Source: Nematostella vectensis (lineage: Eukaryota > Cnidaria > Anthozoa > Actiniaria > Edwardsiidae). From it: DNA of 64,000 nucleotides. Both the position numbers and the translations under genes were made by a program. Where the stretch lies: positions 4,712,001-4,776,000 of the forward strand of contig NC_064038.1 of assembly GCF_932526225.1 (NCBI RefSeq), written 5' to 3'. Shown piece after piece: positions 33,837 to 46,446 of this stretch. Positions within the stretch are counted from its first letter, which is position 1. Each line of letters begins with the position of its first letter. The notes below the pieces were generated by a model. That model ran no database searches and was not told the origin of the DNA. It saw only the letters and a list, made by a program, of their open reading frames with translations.

Positions 33837-36800
33837 ACCAGCTATAAGAGGCAATGACAACGTTAACAACTGCAAAATGCATTTCTTGACCTTATAATAC
33901 GGATCAAAGGAAGTAAGTGTGGTTTGTTTCAGCACTGCTGACAGTTCTGTCAATAGTCAACTCTTCGCTGGGGACAGCCGAGCACAATGCACCAGGATAT
34001 CCCCGTGAGATAAATCCCTGGATACCCCTGTGCGCACATTGTGTTAGCTTATGTTCTAGAACTAACTGCAAATATGCAAATAATCTAAAGCTGCCTCATT
34101 CATACCAGTATAAGGATAAGAATGTCCATCTAAAGAGCACTCGTGAGTGATAACTAGCTACAAAGTTACAAGTTTACAAGCTTGAGTGAGATGTTGAAAT
34201 GGAGATAATACGAAACCATAATATCCTTTCCAGATGGTAAATAAAGTAAGTAAATTAAACCGAAGTGTTTTTGTTTGTTGTTGTTTAATAAAAAAACACA
34301 CCACAAAACTTGACAAAACGCTTCTAAACCGATGTATTTAGTTTGTTGTTGTTTTATGTTAAAACACCACCACAAATCGCTACCGACCCAGGCAATCGGG
34401 TTCTGTAAAACTACGAAAGTAACAACAAACCTACCATCGGGAAACGCTAGATATTGTCAAACAGCAAACTGCTAGAATGAAAATACATCTATCCGTCTGT
34501 ATACTATTGTTAGATTAAAATGAAGGTCTTTGCCGATAAGGTCACAAGATTTTAGACTACAAACAGCCAAACTCGCCGGGTTAGCCGACACATTGTTTTT
34601 TTTCTACTATCGCCCAACTCTACGTACTTTTAGTAGTCTCATCTGATCTGTGATCAGAAATGCGTTCATTATAAACGTACCTGAAGTCAACAAGAGCTCC
34701 ACCGTCCCCATACTGATGGCGCTAGGTCGCCGTTATCGCAAAAGCCGCTTTAAGTGCTGCCTCTGGGCCGTCGGGATATTCGCCGGCTAGCTGTGTTTTG
34801 AACTCACGGCGTTGTAAGCTATTACTGAGCTGTCATAAGGCCTGGCTCGCTACCCGCTGACCCTTTTCAATCAAACCGACATATCCCAACCTGAAGATAA
34901 CCTGAGATCAAGTTCGCATCACATGTAGTGAATGGTACTATGAGTGCAAGGTAAATTCCACTCAATCTGACAAGTTAGTCAAGAAAAGTTATGAGAAGAC
35001 TATCACTGGGGGATGTGAGGGCGGTCCTGCTGAGAGGGTGGGCGGGGCCCCCAATGGGATAAAGAGAACGCGGACTGGCAGAAACGTAATCGCACTGGCG
35101 GCCGTTTTTCATATTTTAATTCTTATATTTTGCCTAGTGATTAATAACCTACCCATTTTTATCTAAATTCATGAAATCATTCTAGAAAAAAAAAAAGAAA
35201 ATCGACCAAAAAACTTTTGCCAAGAGGCTCAGACAAAACAGCTATCCAAATTCCATCAAAAAGCACACCTGTCCTTCTACAAATGTGGGACCCTCAGGCG
35301 ATCTCTGCAAATTTACAGAAGAATGCAACGATTTCTATCCGGATATTCAAAGTTTGCAAATGAGACAGCTGCAGTGCCTGCTGGCTTCTTATATGCAGCC
35401 TCCTCCCAAAGGGTTAAGAAATCCAAAACCAAAATGAATAAAAAATGCAGACGCATTTTTTTTTCAATCGAGAGTAGCGTTGAGAGGCGGCCTGTGTACA
35501 CAGGGAGACCGAGCTGCGTAGGACAGTGCAGTACTAAAAAAGGGGCTAGGCTTCATGACCTTTATGAATTTGTGGTCACATAACTCAGTCCCGCAACTCA
35601 CCACACTTTAAGTTTTTTTTTAGGGCCTCGTTTCGCAAGCCGACTAAATTTCGTTTTGGCTGTCTTCTTTTTTGACATTTACTCACCCCCCGACCAAGTT
35701 TCAGCAATCTTGCAAGCGTTTTTCCTGCGAAATTAGCCCTTGCCTGATTAGCTTACCTGTGCGAAATGCGCCTCACACCAACCACTATTTGGGGAATAAT
35801 TGGAGAAGTACGATTAGAGTTTTTTTAGACTTCTGTCGAACTATTTCTTGGGTATTGATCTCTGGTATGCATGGCAGAGTTTGTTTATGTGAAGAGCCTG
35901 TTCTGCCACCTGCTAAAGATTACTGGTATCTTATGCAAACAATGACAATAAACACAGAAATAAATGTATATCTAAATTTAGTATATAAAACTCGGTAACC
36001 TCGCAAGAACAAGCGATTTGATTGGTTGAAAAACTCGGGATAAAATGCAATATACACCTCCTAGGAGGTGGATATTTTCCTGCGCCCCGAAATCAAGCAA
36101 AATGGCGGGTGTAACAGCCGATTTGCAAGTGTTTCCGAAAAGAAAATTACTTTAAAATTCGTTTTATATACTAAAACAATTATACCATTTCCATTTCGGG
36201 GATTGTGGCTTTTAAAAATATCTACCTCGAGCCTTTGGCTCTCGGTAGCTATTTCGCCACTATCCACCTCAATGGAAATGGTAAAATTGTTAAATAGTTT
36301 AGCCACAACCTATAAAATACTTCCGGAATTGTCGTTACTTTCCTTTACGCGTTTATTAGAAAAGCAGTGGTGGAACCAGGATTTTTCAAAGGATAGTTTA
36401 ATATCAGCTATTGGTTAGCAATGTATCGCTGGGAAAACCGTAATATTCTGAGAGAATAGTAATGAGTTGTGGAGATCGTGTTTCCTGGTGCTGAGAAGTT
36501 TTAATCTGTCTTAATGTCGGACGATGTTTGCACTATTACAGGAGTCTGGAAAGATTGTGTGCATTCGTACTGGGCCCCGAGAGCCAATCGAGCGGACATG
36601 GCAGCGACATTTAGAAAATTACCCTATTTTGTAATAATTCAGAGCCCTTCAAGGATAGGAATTAGTCACTACATAATCCATATTATCCCAAGCCCCCAGT
36701 GAGAAGCGCTTAGCGAAATCCTTATACAGTTAACTTACAAAACTATTTTTTTACAACTTTCATCTTGTGTCATCGCTAATATTCTATTTTACAGTAGCGT

Positions 36801-37350
36801 CTTCCAACGAACTTAAGAATTTGACATATATCTTAATACAAACCGTAGAAACGTCGCCATTCGCGCTAATAAATACATTAAAATGATACTCTACTATATA
36901 TCTTCCATCCCCTCTAGATTCCTTATTTCTTCCTAGCTTCACGACCGTCGTCCGATTATTGTCCGAATATTCGACTTTGGGAAGAATTCGAGGAACTTTT
37001 GAGCACGTGTGCATTTCCGGTTAGCACGTGGGACAATTTTGCACTTGCCAAAGGTCGGATGAACACGTGACAATACTGGTAAACACGCGACCAGCCCTGA
37101 TCATGACCACATGATCAGTGATTGATGGTAAATCGGCCACACCCAACTTGATTGACTTATTTGCCCATAAGTTTCCAAGAAATTATTTCCAAGAAAAAGC
37201 TCACGCTTGTTTCGCCGTCATTGTTGCAAGTGGCATTTATGGATTCACCAGGAACTCGTCTGGTAGAAATTTGAGTTATTTCGGGTATTTGCCGCTTGCT
37301 ATTCGTGGTAATTTGACTCGCTGTGTGAGCAAGTGGAGTCTGATCACTCG
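33837..37350. other. Gene-free stretch between XPNPEP2-like 5' end and APBA 3' end
   Basis: I found no exon with family support. It holds a ~73-bp direct duplication at about 34255-34375 (GTTTGTTGTTGTTT units). A 76-codon ATG frame on the minus strand at 37014-36784 falls in the probable APBA 3' flank and is unassigned. The XPNPEP2 promoter should lie just right of 33836. Confidence 0.4.
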
Positions 37351-40300
37351 TCAGATATGCTGCGGCGCGTCGAGTCCTACGAGTAGCCGGTACATGGAGG
37401 CTGGCATGGTCTTCATTCGGATCTACGAACCAATAACCAAACACGGTCAGAAATCTTCTACTATCGATATATTATAGCCTAAATCACTATAACCTAAATC
37501 ACTAGATCTACATCAAATATAGTGGTCGCGATGTGTTCCTGCACTTGGCCTACCTCGTCTCTAGTGATCGCGATGTGTCCTCCTGATAGTCTCATGCTGT
37601 CTCTAGTTATCGCGATGTGTTCCCGCACTAGACCTACCTCGCCTCTAATGATTGCGATGTGTTCCCGCGATAGTCTCATATCGCCTAGTGGTGTTCCCGC
37701 GTTTGACCTACCCCCCCCCCCCCCCCCCCATAGTGGTCGCGATTTGTTCCCGCTTATGACCTACCTCCCCCATAGTGGTCGCGATGTGTTTCCGCACTAG
37801 ACCTACCTCGCCTCTAGTGATTGCAATGTGTACCCCCGAAAGTCTCATATCGCCTAGTGGTGTTCCCGCGTTTGACCTACCTCCCCCATAGTGGTCGCGA
37901 TGTGTTCCTGCTTATGACCTACCTCCCCTATAGTGGTCGCCAAAAGGTCCACGATGTGCTGGTGTGACGTAGCAACGACACTTTCACCGTTGATCTCGAT
38001 TATTCTGTGGCCGACGCGAACGCCGCCTCGCTCAGCTATACTCCCGCGCATCAGACTGCAAATCTGAGAAGACGAGAATAGCGTAAGAATTGGATGGGGG
38101 AGGGGAGGGCGGGGTTTTGTGGTGTGTATGCGTATAAAGGGTGGGTTGTGTTGTGTTGTGTGTATATGGTGTAAAGCTGGGAAGTGTTGTGTTTGTGTGG
38201 GGTGGGGTGGGGTGGTAGGAGTGCCCGCTGTAACATCATGCTAGTGCGGGCTGGTGTTCTCTTACCATTCCGTTCTGGACGCTGAATCCTAACTGGTACT
38301 TGGTGTCTGGACGGTTGACCACCACCTGGACAGTGGGCGGGCAGGAGACCGTCTTGAGCGTCACCTTGGTACCGGGCCGAGAATTCTGGGAAGGCATGAA
38401 CAGAGAGTACGTGCCAATCGTTGCGAGTGCTTATAGTTGCTATACAGTTTCAAGTCCGTAGATCCGACTCGCGCGATAGAGCCGTTTTGTTTTTTGTTTG
38501 AATATTCGAAACTCTTATCATTGAAAAGAATACAACTCTGGAACCACTTTAGAACCAATTGGAACAATTGAAAGGCTCCGGAACTGTGCAAGAGAAACGC
38601 TGCAATTGTCGCTTCACTCATTAACGGGCTAAAGGGGTGTGAGATAGTGGTTTGTCTAATACCCCATTCACATAAAAAAGTTAAACATGTTAAAAGGTTG
38701 TTTAACTAAACGTGTTTAGAATTTGGACCGATCACACCGCGCACTCCCCCAACTAAACATGTTTTAAACGTGTTTAAACTAAACTACCTTGCGAGGTAGT
38801 TTTAACCGTGTCTAACAAAGATGGCGGATAAGGGAGTGCGGGAAGAGGAGGCGAACGTGGGAACAAGAGGAAAGACACGATTTATCAAGCAAGTGGGGGC
38901 AAGGAAAACGTTTAGCAGTGGCTGAAAGGTTGTACGAGAAAAAACAAGAGAGAGAGGGGAATTTGTGCATTAACAGTCAACAAACCACAAACTTTTACAT
39001 TTTAACACTCACAATATTATTATTTCGGAGATAAGTGTCTAAAACTAAGTTGAAAAAGAAGAACCAACGGATAATGAAGTAAATAATGCTTAGAATTTGA
39101 AGCCAAAGTATTTAATTTTCAAACTGTCTTCTGCGTGCGTGCTGACGTTGCACTGGAATGATGCCACGAGCGTGCGCTGTTTTGAATTTCTAGGCAAAAC
39201 TAGTCTAGTTTTGGTGTGAACGCCATCGAAGTAAAACAAGGTTAGTTTATACTTAGTTTAAGTTGAAGCATGTTTAGTAAAACTGGTTTTAGTTGGTGTG
39301 AATGGGGTATAAGTCCAACTCTTCCCATATACATTATGCACCACTCAAACACAACACCCGCCGACGTGCCATACAGTGTAAACCTGGATTTTACGATATG
39401 CCTCGGGAGAAAAAAAATGTATCGTAAAATCGAGGTATCGTTGCAAAGGTCCTCGATTTTACAATATAAAGGAAAATACATTGAAAATATCATTGTAGCG
39501 AGGTCGGGTTAATAATCAACTTTTACGAACTAATAATATTGTAACTGCCCTCTGTGAAAGACTGTTGAGTTACTCTTTGTAAGACTGTAATCTGTATTTA
39601 ACAAGATCTGTCAAGTCAAAAAATCGATTCGTTTTTTCTCTCTATGTTAATAGACAGAATCTGTTATATTGTTGTATCGAGATTAAAATTACGCTCGAGA
39701 GGACATATTTATATCGTAAAATCGAGAATATCGTTGTATAATACTATCCAATATCGTAAAATTGAAGTAATTTCTCATACATTTCACTGCATTTCCGCCG
39801 GGAGAGAGGTACGTCATTGTAAAATCGAGAAACCAAGTATCGTAAAATCCAGGTTCCACTGTATATACTACCCAATCACAGCACACTCACGTGACCTTGA
39901 CAACCAATCACAGCGTACCTTGATGACGTTCTGGCACTCCGGTAGAGGCAACCCGACCAGACTTGTGTTATTCACCGAGAGGATTTGGTCGCCCACGTTG
40001 ACTCGGCCTGACTTAGCGGCGGGCCCGTCCTTAGCGAGGTGCGCAATGATGGCGGTGGGGATCATGGAGCCCCAGCCTGACTCGACGATCATCACTCCTA
40101 AAGCCTCCCCTGGCTTCTTGTTCACCACCACCTGCACACAACATTAAAGAACCCTGGTCACACAATAACAGGCGTGGCCGACAGCATTCTCGGGAATCTA
40201 GGACGACGCGATCAGGGTAACAAGGGGAAACACCAAAGCGGAACAAGGTGGGGGAGAGGGCGGGGGGGGGGGGGGGGGGGGGGGGAGGGAAGGGGGCTGG

Positions 40301-43300
40301 AGAAAAGAAGTCCCGGGTGAGAGAACGTTTCTCTATCTTGTAATGCGACACAACAATCGCCCTGATCGTTACAATGTCAACATATCCTACCTCTCTGGCT
40401 TTAGTTTCGTCCGAGAGTAGAGAGAGGTCTTCGCCCAAGATTTTCTGCGCTTCTAACACGCAGTTGTACTCGGCGTCCTCCACGCTGTCCTCGGAGATCC
40501 CGTTAGACTTGAGAAACTCTTGGTAGGCCACGTTAAACGACTGGCCGATGCTCTTCGCGATTACTTGTGCCTGCAAATAATAAAAGCGACATGAGCATTA
40601 AAATAAGTCATATCCATGAAGCGCAAGTGGTACCCAAATAACCACTGTGATGTCATTAACAAAATGATAATAATGAATGATACCAATGTTACGTGTCATC
40701 TAAAGGCATAAAGAACACGTGATACCCTCGTGACATGGCATCCATTGTATGGAACACGTGTGATATCAACGTGACATGCTGATAGCCCATGGCAAAGAGT
40801 ACACGTGATGACAGCGTGATTTGTCCGTCAGTAAAATACATATTCGGGGTACTTCAAGACGGTTTAGTAGCAGTTGCAAAAAAAGTCCGACTTGATCTAT
40901 TCTGACGCCCGTTCATGCAGCGAATGAAACAGGTTACACAGGACAAATACAGGTCAACTAAAGAGCACGTGACAATAGCTTACCTCATCTGCTTGGAATA
41001 CGTGGCACGTGATCTTAATCATCTTGGGATCTGTCTCGGCCTTGCCGACGCTCGCAAGGATCTGTTGAGCCGAGGGCTTGGTCTCCAATGGGTTCTCTTG
41101 CTCGCCGGGGGGTCTCCGCGCCATCAGGACCATTACGTCCCCGATATCCGCTATGAAGGAGACGGTGCGTAGGGCGTGGTCCATCATGACTTCCTGTAGG
41201 GGTCAACAAACACGATACTTGCAGTTAAATCATAATGGTGAGAATTATGAGTATATGAGTGCGAAAATATACACGTTGAAGCGAGGTGGACACTAGCGAC
41301 ATAACGGCATAAGCGTGCTGCTTTATGTTCTTATGTTCAAGTGTGTATATCCGCGACGTAACGACACAATAAGACCTTGACATAACGACATAAGCGTGCT
41401 GCTTTATGTTCTTATGTTCAAGTGTGTATATCCGCGACGTAACGACATAATAAGACATTGACATAACGACATATGAGAAAAAAAAATTCTTATGTCGTTG
41501 TGTTGTTACGTCGATATCTTCGGTAATATTAATATGTCGCCTTTTGCGCCATACTTAGCAGTACCGAACATTGCAAGGGTTGGCCACTGGCTTCCACTCT
41601 TGAGCACCCCAGAAACTTATCAGCTACTTGCCTTGCTTTGGGAATTGACGACTTTGATTCTCTCAGTCGATATGAAAATATCTACATCAGTGGTCGGTTG
41701 ATCCTCTCCCTCGGGGACCTGGGGACGATCAGTCACATGTGATGAGCACCACAGGACAACCTATTATGTGAGTACTATAACAGATTTCTAATACGGGCCC
41801 GAGCTCGACAATAGGCGACTTGTACCAAGAAATCACGTGACGCTTTTTGTGGCATTTTTTGTGCAAGCCACATATTCCACAATGCTTTGAAAAAGCATTC
41901 CGATAAATACTTGTCTATGGTACCACAGGTATTCCGATAAATACTTGTCTACGGTACCACAAGTATCCCGATAAATACTTGTCTATGGTACCACAGGCAT
42001 CCTGATAGATGCTTGTCTTTTTTACCACAGGTATCCCGTTACCTTGATTCTTCCTACAGCCTCCTGTGCCTGCTGCATGCGCACTGCTCGGTTGGGAGAC
42101 TGGGGAGACATGATTTGCGACGAACCGAGATACTGTAGAAATGGAATAGAAGTTACAATTAACACATCAGCATCGCCTATTTGCTTATGAACGCCGAAAA
42201 GTGCCCGAAAAAAAAAACAGTTGAAGCACATTGGGGCCTGATGCCCTACGGATGAAAATTGTCACTAAGTCCAGCCAAGGATTCACTGCTAGCAGAGGCC
42301 TCTTTTTGTATTTCGCTGTGCTAGCCCAGCGAAATACAAAAATAAGAGGCCTCTGCTAGCAGGGAAAGCCGTGGACAGAACGTTGAACAAATGTTTCTTT
42401 CATGCGCGTAATTTACAGCACTGTTTCCTGTGCACTTCGGAAACATGAACTCGCGTATATTTTAATACGGTATCCTCGTTTATCCTCGTCTTATTGTAAC
42501 ATATATTTTATATAGAATTTTTCCTAATATACAAGATCTTAAAATATCTCATTTAAAAGATGCCAAAGTGCGCAAAGCAAAAAGATTGTATCTAGCCAGG
42601 AGGCTCTTAGAAACTTGTTGTGTTTCTTTCGACTACCAACGCGGGGCAAGACCATGGGGTAGCCCATGCACAGTTCGGGGGAGCGTCGGCGTGAGACGAG
42701 CCGCTGTGAGTGCCCTTAAGGAGCTAATTTTGAACAAATTGGACGAGCTTCTAGAGTCCTGAGAAGATTATAGTTCCTATAATAGACAGGAACCACAGAG
42801 AAAAGCGCTAAGTCACGGTAATATCGCTCGTAAAAGGGGGCTTAAAGCGGCGCGCACTTAATGGAATAGCAGCTTAAACGTTATGCATATCAGACTTTAA
42901 GGTGAATAAACGAAAATTGAAAGTAAAATGAAAACGGAAAAATCGTTATTTCAAATCTCTTGTAATCCAAAAACATGGTTAATGGGTTTTGAAGATCAAA
43001 TGAATAAATGGAAATGGAACTGAAAATGAATTTCAAATGAGCGTTATTTCAAATCGCTTGTAATACAATAACTTGTTTTATTGATTTTCATCGTGAAATC
43101 CGTCATCTAAAATTTGTCATTTTCTTTTGCGTAGGAAACTCTAGACAACATGAACACATAATTTAAGCCGTTAATATATACCACGGGAAGGAAGTATACA
43201 TGAGAATATTCTCACGGAGGGTGTATTTAACGTTAATCAAACCAAGAAAGAAGCCTTCACGGAAACCTCTAATAAAACTACAAAAACAACAGAAGATAGC

Positions 43301-45958
43301 AAGTTAGGATATCAGATACTAGAACAAACATAGCATTCCAACTACTCAAAACCCATCCGTCTCGATAAAACACACTTCAGAAGCAAATGAATATTTAAAT
43401 GCTCAATTTCGATAGAAATTTTTCAGGGAATATTTCTTTCATAATCAACAAAAAAACGTAGAAACACTTTTAAAAAAATACAGTTAAACTACTTTTCAGA
43501 ATCTGCGGCGAATAAGGCGCTTGTGTTTGGTGACAAAATCAATTAAAATCGATCAGGAAATGTGTCGCTAACGTTTTGTCCATGAATAAGAAATCATGAG
43601 GGAAAATATTTAATTACCAAAGACTAAATATTGGAAATAAAATATCGGGCAAAAAGTGTTGATGATTTTATAAACACTTGAGGCTAAAATTACTAAGTAA
43701 ACATACTCAGAAAAAATAAAAGTGAGTGAGCACTTATACGAGCCTCCTCTTGAAAAATAACAACTTGAAAACCAAACGTAAAGAACAAGAAACGTACATT
43801 CTTCCTAACCGCAAAAGGAACCACAAGAAGGATTTTTTTAAGAATGAAAAATCTTAGTCGTGCTCAAACAGTGCAAGTATGGAAAATAGAGACAAAAATG
43901 ATAAATTAAAAAACGTAGAGAACACTAAGGAAGCGATTAAAACATATTTCAAAAGAATCAAAATAAAATCGTGTTTCTTAACGCAGTAAAAATAATAATA
44001 AATTTAAATACAAAAAGTCGAATGAAATATTATTCTTCAGACAGTATGAGTCATGGTGAATTATCTTTAGCGCTAAACATTGAATGATTCATCTCGTCTG
44101 CAGATCAATGCGCTTTACCTCATCTGACGCGAGCGGAACATCACCAGCCATCGAATTAAGAGTGACTTTTTGTCCGCTTAAAAGGATCCCGATATGCCCA
44201 CAATACTCCAATCAACAAAAAGAAAATGAATTATCCATTTAAGACCACGAGATTACTCTCTCCCGCGACTGGGTATTTCTAAAAACCCGAATTTGTAAAA
44301 CGGTCTGGAAGTCGAATGATGGCTTGCGGCTTGTAGGAAGCTCTGCGGTTATTAGTTATGTTCCTATAAAGCAGTAGAAACGAAACTTAAGCGATATGAG
44401 GTAAATATTGGTCAATCAGCAACTACTGAGTTGAAAATAAAAGAAAAGGAAATAATCTGACCGTGTTAAGGAGGAAATAATTTAGCGATAAAAAGTTGGA
44501 CGCAATAGTCAAATGCTGCAAGTGTTAAAACATGAAATAATGGACTTCGAATATGGAATAATTGTTAATTATTTTTGATTGGTTGAAGGCAGTAGGATGA
44601 GGCAGAGGTTGATCTATCATTCGTCTATGGTACCGTCACAACAATATGCCTATCCTTGCTAGTAAGTACAGACGAGGAAACTCCTTTGTTTAGTCCTTCG
44701 ACTAAACAAACAGAGCCTTTTAGGGTCGGAAAGAAAACAAATATGACAATAAAAGAAACAATTTAAAACTGCGGTTAATTTGGAGACTTTATAAGATCAC
44801 CTGCCTCTAAATTTAACACTAAGACACCGAATTGGCAACAATGTGATATATATCATCCAAAACCAAAGCGAGAAAAAATCGGATACATTCTTAAGACTAC
44901 AATCTAAAATTAAGCTTCCTTTTTTAGAACAGTACCAAAACGTATGGTAACGCAGTAAAGTCACCGTCAAAATCGTCGAGATTAGAGCGGGACAAAGATC
45001 ACTAGCAAGTGAAAACACTAATAAAAAATCGAGTTCATAAAAATGGAAATGAAGTCTTAAACTGTGACAGATCCCACATCAATAAGCCCTGTTTAATGCA
45101 AACGAGTTCATATTTAGAAAAAACCTATCTTCGTGACTTCCCATTTTTTATGAATATCAAGTAAATGCGAAAAAGAAAGATAGTACAGTTTTTTTTAGGA
45201 CTAAACATATAGACGTAATTTATAGCCTGTCGAAAAAGACAATTTTCTCGAATAGTACAATTGTATTGATACAAAACCTTAACCCATCAAACCGTCAAAA
45301 CCAGACTGCTAACAGCACGATGGATATTTTTTTCAAGTCTCAGACGACAATGTGCACAATTTTTAGGAATGAAAGGGAGGATTCGATCATGTAAATGTTT
45401 TTAATAAGGAACAGGTAAAAATATAAATAACGTTTCTTGTGTGTCAAGCGTGCTATAATCACGTTCCTGATCTGAACTTCTGACCGCGTGATATTCCACA
45501 TTAGCAGAAGTGAATAGCGGTTATTCCAAACGCAACAAACCTTTGCCGTGTACACGACTCCAAGGAGAAGATTTCTCGGGTGATGAGGACCTTCCCATGC
45601 TACAAGAAAAACACAACATAACACATTGGCGCGGAACGAGTAAAATAAAATAAAAACAAACGGACATAATACTACAGGAGCATATTCTACACGCCAAGAG
45701 AATTTATGACTATGCGTGTAATTGCTAAAGCTGTTAGCGCTTCCAATTACAGTCTGCAAAGAAGTAGGTCTGTAACAGAGCCATAAAATGCGCTCTACGG
45801 AATTGTTTAAGGATTGTTTTGGATTGTGTTCGTACACCCTTACCCGCTGGTAGCGGGCTTTCGTCTATTGGACGACAGAATTTGTAGAATAATTTAACCT
45901 CGGGGATTTCGAAGTCGTCGTATTCAGAGCTTTCATAGTCCGTTTCACCGTCACTCAT
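37351..45958 (-). CDS. APBA: X11/Mint (APBA) adaptor: PTB plus two PDZ domains, ten exons
   Basis: Minus-strand exons: 45958-45844, 45599-45541, 42132-42043, 41718-41632, 41193-40984, 40570-40391, 40131-39919, 38385-38266, 38063-37923, 37422-37351. Phases run 1, then 0 throughout, giving 428 residues. Order: a short acidic N-terminus ([20 protein letters not shown]); the PTB domain, about 45-235, with [34 protein letters not shown] and [22 protein letters not shown]1, about 248-335, with [23 protein letters not shown]2, about 340-410, with [20 protein letters not shown]; and the family tail [12 protein letters not shown]...PQHI. X11 proteins bind the NPxY tail of APP and organise synaptic and Golgi cargo. 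The long N-terminal region with Munc18- and CASK-binding sites in neuronal forms is absent here, unless another promoter adds it. The intron after 41632 has a GC donor (AAG|GCAAGT). The donors of exons 3 and 9 are duplicated in tandem arrays. Confidence 0.94.
37510..37922 (-). repeat. ~42-bp array made of copies of the APBA exon 9 donor
   Basis: On the minus strand exon 9 ends GACCACTATAGGGGAG|GTAGGTC. The intron repeats GCGACCACTATGGGGGAG|GTAGGTC or AATCACTAGAGGCGAG|GTAGGTC several times, with linker AAGCAGGAACACATC. So exon-end sequence and donor are copied together. One unit has become a long G run (37711-37729 on plus). Confidence 0.88.
38659..39310. mobile_element. 652-bp nonautonomous TIR element
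   Basis: Terminal inverted repeats ATACCCCATTCACA (38659-38672) and TGTGAATGGGGTAT (39297-39310). The sub-terminal regions are rich in AAACATGTTTAAAC-like palindromes. No transposase frame. It lies in the APBA intron between exons 7 and 8. Confidence 0.8.
39374..39861. mobile_element. 488-bp pogo/Tigger-like MITE
   Basis: Left end CAGTGTAAACCTGGATTTTA and right end complementary to CAGTGGAACCTGGATTTTAC, with flanking TA on both sides. The interior has several ATCGTAAAATCGAG repeats in both orientations. CAGTGGAACC ends and a TA target are typical of pogo-type Tc1/mariner relatives. It lies in the same APBA intron as the 38659-39310 element. Confidence 0.75.
41291..41512. mobile_element. GACATAACGACATAA palindromic element, copy 2
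   Basis: It contains a roughly 95-bp direct duplication (TTTATGTTCTTATGTTCAAG...) and ends in ATTCTTATGTCGTTGTGTTG, the complement of its beginning. Related to copies at 5851, 48166 and 48437. It lies in the APBA intron between exons 4 and 5. Confidence 0.65.
41895..42042 (-). repeat. 34-bp array made of copies of the APBA exon 3 donor region
   Basis: On the minus strand exon 3 ends ATCAAG|GTAACGGGATACCTG. The intron then repeats GACAAG|TATTTATCGGGATAC and CTTGTGGTACCATA in exact 34-bp steps, four to five times. The first unit begins at the real donor; later units have lost the GT. Confidence 0.8.
42286..42362. repeat. Near-perfect hairpin element with CTGCTAGCAG ends
   Basis: CTGCTAGCAGAGGCCTCTTT...TATTTCGCTG at left and CAGCGAAATACAAAAATAAG...AGGCCTCTGCTAGCAG at right form arms of about 33 bp with a 7-base loop. 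It lies in an APBA intron. See also 28225-28264. Confidence 0.85.
42363..45540. other. Long APBA intron 2, AT-rich, nothing else seen
   Basis: This is the rest of the 3.4-kb intron between exons 45541 and 42132. I found no exon, TE protein or regular tandem repeat. A pair of related segments with ATTTCAAATCTCTTGTAATCC and ATTTCAAATCGCTTGTAATAC lies at 42948-43075. Confidence 0.5.
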
Positions 45959-46188
45959 TTCAAATCATGACGACTCGACTTGGTATTTCAAATGCGTGGA
46001 TCAGAGAGAGAACACCATTTCACCGTTATTAGTCTATGCACTTCCGAAATCCGTGTTCGCTTGAAGTGGGAATGCCAGTCAAATACTTATCTTGATGTAT
46101 AATTAATAAGTATGCTGTTAGAAAGCCTGGGGGCTAGAAAACGATTCGACCAAGAAAACCCCGCGAGCAGCCGAAATGCATTGACATC

Positions 46189-46446
46189 TTGAGTGAGTTT
46201 TTATATCCAACCGACTCAAACCGGGATCTTTTCGGGAATGATTTCAAAGACGTGCAGCTGGTTTACGCCGATGCTTCACAATACGCGAAACTGAGCTATT
46301 GTGCTGCCGGTGATTTGATTGACTGGGAAGCCAATCGAATGCGCTGTCGTGAGTCTGGCTATAGAGGAACCTATCGTCAAATGTGGCGTCGTCGCGAGGA
46401 GACTTTCTTGAATGAAACGGCCCGTCGATACCTTGGTAAAAAGTGA
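46189..46446 (+). CDS. Possible small exon or gene, divergent from APBA
   Basis: The frame runs from a possible acceptor near 46137 (GGGGGCTAG) through 46189 to a TGA at 46444-46446, encoding 85 or more residues with protein-like composition (NRDLFGNDFKDVQLVYADAS, later RRREETFLNETARRYLGKK). No in-frame ATG opens it, so if real it must be a downstream exon or use a non-ATG start. It begins 230 bp from the APBA start on the other strand. I do not recognise the family. Confidence 0.3.
   Translation: MSEFLYPTDSNRDLFGNDFKDVQLVYADASQYAKLSYCAAGDLIDWEANRMRCRESGYRGTYRQMWRRREETFLNETARRYLGKK

Noticed and set aside
37157-37477. Frames on both strands across 37.16-37.48 kb as an independent gene
   Set aside because: The last APBA exon (37422-37351, ending PQHI) uses a different minus frame here and explains the conservation signal.
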